58,582 nt of DNA from a virus. The notes beneath the pieces were generated by a model that saw only the letters and a program-made list of their open reading frames with translations, was not told the DNA's origin and searched no databases. Location: IMG/VR virus record IMGVR_UViG_3300032828_000001, positions 1-58,582 of that record; one strand, 5' to 3'. Shown here piece by piece: positions 56,327 through 58,582 of the stretch. The translations under genes and the position numbers were made by a program. The first letter of the stretch is position 1. Each line of letters starts with the position of its first letter.

Positions 56327-56605
56327 CTAGTACACGATGCCGAGGTAGGAGGTCATGTTCAGGACCACCGATCCTTGCAGCGCGGTATTGAGCGCGACGA
56401 CGGTCGCGTAGACCTCCGAGCCGGTCCCCGTCGGAAGGCCGAACTGCGCCTCTATTATCGAATAGTCAACCTGGTCCGTCATCTGGTCCATGTTGAGTTT
56501 GATCTGAAGGCAGTGGTCGCGAAGCGCCGCGAGGTTGGCGGTGAGTTGAACGAGCGCGACACCGCGCGCCTTGGTCTGGTCAACGGAAATGAAGTTCTTG
56601 GGCAT
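56327..56605 (-). CDS. Small protein between baseplate J and the fibre
   Basis: 92 aa: SVDQTKARGVALVQLTANLA, LRDHCLQIKLNMDQMTDQVD, IIEAQFGLPTGTGSEVYATV. The helical start and 'FGLP.G.G..VY..V' core are seen in small tail-associated proteins next to fibres; function unknown. Confidence 0.72.
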   Translation of the reverse strand: MPKNFISVDQTKARGVALVQLTANLAALRDHCLQIKLNMDQMTDQVDYSIIEAQFGLPTGTGSEVYATVVALNTALQGSVVLNMTSYLGIVY

Positions 56606-56632
56606 TTACAAGCTCCCGCGTGTGTTGAGCTG

Positions 56633-58582
56633 CTATCCATCTGCGTAAAATGAAATCGTCGACAGATCGAGGTACGCCGTGTTGGTAGGCGGCGCGATAG
56701 CGATGTTGCCGTTGGCATAGACCACTGCCGTCCCAAAAGCATTCGACCCACAGTTGATGGGAAACGACTGTGCATAACCCGGTCGATACCCCGCCACGAG
56801 CTGGTAGCAGTCGGTATTGACCGACCCGCCGCAGATCGCGCCCCGCACATAGACCCGTCCGGTAGGGTCCTTGTAATAGCCGAACGGCGGCCACCCACCC
56901 CCGTAATTCGTCCATGGCGATATGAGCGCGGGCGTGATCCAAGGCGACGATGACGGTTGGTGACAGCCCGAGTTGTAGTTGCCGGTGCCGAAGAGATATG
57001 TGGTCCCTCCCCATGTGCCGCTCTGCTTCGCCCGCGCCATCCATGTGATGCCGTCGTATCCGAGGCAGGCGAACTGGGCCTGATAGCCACTCGCGGTCGG
57101 ATGTTGGATGTTCACTCCGAGCGCGCCGAACTGCTCGTTGTTGTCACGGTAGAAGCAGCTGCGCGGAATGGCGTTCGCGCCGACCCCGCCGACCGAGGGG
57201 GCGGTGTTGAGGCTCCCGACCCCATTGGAATCGCCGTAGACGACGGTGGCGCCCGCCATCTGGAGGGTGCCGGGGGCGTTGACGGTGACGCCCGCCTTGC
57301 CGATGGTGACCGTTGTCGCGTTGGCGCCGGCAATGGCGAGCGTGCTGGTGCCGGCGGGCGTGTCGATTGAGGGCACATAGACCCCGCAATTTGGCCCGCC
57401 AAGGTTGACCGATCCGGTCACTCCCGAAACTCCGATGTTGACGATGCTATTAGGCACGATGTTGACGGTCGCGGCATTTCCCGCGCTGCCGATTGAAAGC
57501 GTTCCACCGCCCGCGGGGGTGTCAACGGTTGAAGTGTGTAGCGTGCCCGGGACGTTCACCACCACGCCCGAACGGCCGAGCGCGATCGACGTCGCGTTGC
57601 CCGCGCCGATGTTGAGCGCTACCGCACTCGCGGTGTCGAGCGAGGGCGTGACCACGTTCGTGCTTGCCGTGACGGTCGCGAAGGACGGCGAGGCGCCCGA
57701 GGCATAGTAGCCGCTCGGATTTGATGCATTGTACGGAGTGAAACCGAGCGCGCCCGTGACGTTACCCGAGGTGAGGGAGACAACGCCCCCCGAGACGGTG
57801 AGGTTCGCACCGACTTTCAGGATCCCTTCCTGCGACGCGGACCCTACCGGGAGTGTTGCGCCGGTAAGATAACCCGGACCGTTCGTGAGCTGCGACAGGT
57901 TCGTGAGTGACTGGTTCGTCCATGCCGTACACCACGCCGACCAGCCGCTTCCGTTGATATTGCTTCGCCACGTCATCGACGGTGGGTTGTCGGTCGAGAT
58001 CCCCCACTCATAGACCCAGTTGCCGGACGTGAGAGCCATGCTCGTGCCGGTGAAGGGCCAGGCAAGCATGGTTCCGTAGCCAAAGGGTGGACTATTGGTT
58101 GTGGAGGTATCCCAGTATTGCCAGCCGTAGGTGGGCGAGTTGATGTTCGCGAGGTGGGGCGCACTGTTGGGTGTGTAGTTGGGTAGCGTAACGGCGGTCC
58201 ACACGCGGCTGCCCGCCTCCTGAAGCTGAACGGCTGCATTCGCGATACCGGTGGACCCTGTGATCGCGAACAGACTGCCGCCTTTGCCGCTGTAGACGTT
58301 GAGGTTCCGATAGTAGGTTCCGGCGCCGTTGTAGCCGTAGTAGTTGATGGCCGTCTCGCCGCTATCACTAGCGTCGGCGCGATTCTCCAGCGAGTTATCG
58401 CGCAGTGTAGCGCGACCAGTGCCCACGATGTTGCCTGCGGTGATACTGCCCGGCACGTTGACGGTGACGCCGGCCTTGCCGATCGCGATCGACGTTGCGT
58501 TCGTCCCACCGATCGTGAGCGCGCCCGCCGCCGCCGTGTCGTGATTCGGCGAGTAGAAATAGTTCACCGCCGCGAGCGTGTT
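56633..58582 (-). CDS. Tail fibre protein, C-terminal part (continues at 480..211 across the circle)
   Basis: 650 codons present here. Three copies of a repeat of the form NATSIAIGKAGVTVNVPG occur; the region also has a lectin-like part (GINNAAVQLQEAGSRVW-type segments near the N-terminal side) and a C-terminal tip (YYKDPTGRVYVRGAICGGSV, then YRPGYAQSFPINCGSNAFGT) resembling GG-rich phage fibre tips. The repeats at 57277 and 58456 are recombination sites for the variant contig end. Confidence 0.85.
   Translation of the reverse strand, partial: NTLAAVNYFYSPNHDTAAAGALTIGGTNATSIAIGKAGVTVNVPGSITAGNIVGTGRATLRDNSLENRADASDSGETAINYYGYNGAGTYYRNLNVYSGKGGSLFAITGSTGIANAAVQLQEAGSRVWTAVTLPNYTPNSAPHLANINSPTYGWQYWDTSTTNSPPFGYGTMLAWPFTGTSMALTSGNWVYEWGISTDNPPSMTWRSNINGSGWSAWCTAWTNQSLTNLSQLTNGPGYLTGATLPVGSASQEGILKVGANLTVSGGVVSLTSGNVTGALGFTPYNASNPSGYYASGASPSFATVTASTNVVTPSLDTASAVALNIGAGNATSIALGRSGVVVNVPGTLHTSTVDTPAGGGTLSIGSAGNAATVNIVPNSIVNIGVSGVTGSVNLGGPNCGVYVPSIDTPAGTSTLAIAGANATTVTIGKAGVTVNAPGTLQMAGATVVYGDSNGVGSLNTAPSVGGVGANAIPRSCFYRDNNEQFGALGVNIQHPTASGYQAQFACLGYDGITWMARAKQSGTWGGTTYLFGTGNYNSGCHQPSSSPWITPALISPWTNYGGGWPPFGYYKDPTGRVYVRGAICGGSVNTDCYQLVAGYRPGYAQSFPINCGSNAFGTAVVYANGNIAIAPPTNTAYLDLSTISFYADG
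58456..58582. repeat. Terminal overlap with 84-210
   Basis: Identical to bases 84-210; see that entry. It lies in the fibre gene and closes the circle. The point where the two paths split is the 16-bp motif CGTTGACGGTGACGCC (58456-58471), which also occurs at 57277-57292. Confidence 0.8.

Overview
The window is a near-complete genome of a temperate tailed phage with a contractile tail (myovirus morphology). The last 127 bases (58456-58582) are identical to bases 84-210, so the sequence most simply closes into a circle of about 58,372 bp, and the tail-fibre gene cut by the ends (1-480 and 56633-58582) joins in frame. The DNA is very GC-rich. The host cannot be named, but the attachment site carries the 3' part of a bacterial tRNA-Pro(CGG) gene, so the host is a GC-rich bacterium in whose chromosome the phage integrates.

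Layout. Minus strand, read from high to low coordinates: a recombination block (34450-32547: zinc-finger protein, PD-(D/E)XK exonuclease, SSB-like protein) closed by a terminator; a probable DNA-modification and packaging block (32360-26341: glycosyltransferase, ParB-like protein, ABC-ATPase/GNAT fusion, small and large terminase); an opposite-strand island of small genes (25113-26279); head genes (25045-14036: portal, truncated methyltransferase, Mu F/gp7-like protein, C5 cytosine methyltransferase, papain-like protease, beta-helix spike, DUF2213 protease/scaffold, decoration, major capsid, connectors); then contractile tail genes (14043-497: completion proteins, gp25-like wedge, Ig-domain protein, sheath, tube, frameshifted chaperone, tape measure, Dit-like, plug, hub, spike, fibres). 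The module runs across the contig ends into fibre, baseplate J, DUF2612 protein and a second fibre (58582-53232).

Plus strand: a leftward/rightward switch at 34.45-34.56 kb with palindromic operators and a ribbon-helix-helix regulator, then an early or cargo operon (34559-39702) with a protein closely resembling anti-CRISPR AcrVA2. Next come a tyrosine integrase (minus), an attP with arm-type repeats, and an AlpA-like excisionase heading a run of small Cys-rich proteins (42046-44910). A second plus operon (45236-48322) encodes a replication initiator with 12-bp iterons and an AT-rich stretch inside the gene, a Ku homologue, and a histone-H1-like peptide. An XRE regulator, a HicB-like protein, membrane or lysis-like proteins and a secreted lipoprotein fill 48.3-53.2 kb.

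How the parts work together: integrase, excisionase and XRE regulator point to lysogeny; the initiator with internal iterons, exonuclease, SSB-like protein and Ku point to phage-controlled replication, recombination and end-joining; methyltransferases, the Mom-like fusion with ParB and glycosyltransferase, and the AcrVA2-like protein form a layered counter-defence set. All function calls come from reading motifs by eye; no database search was run.
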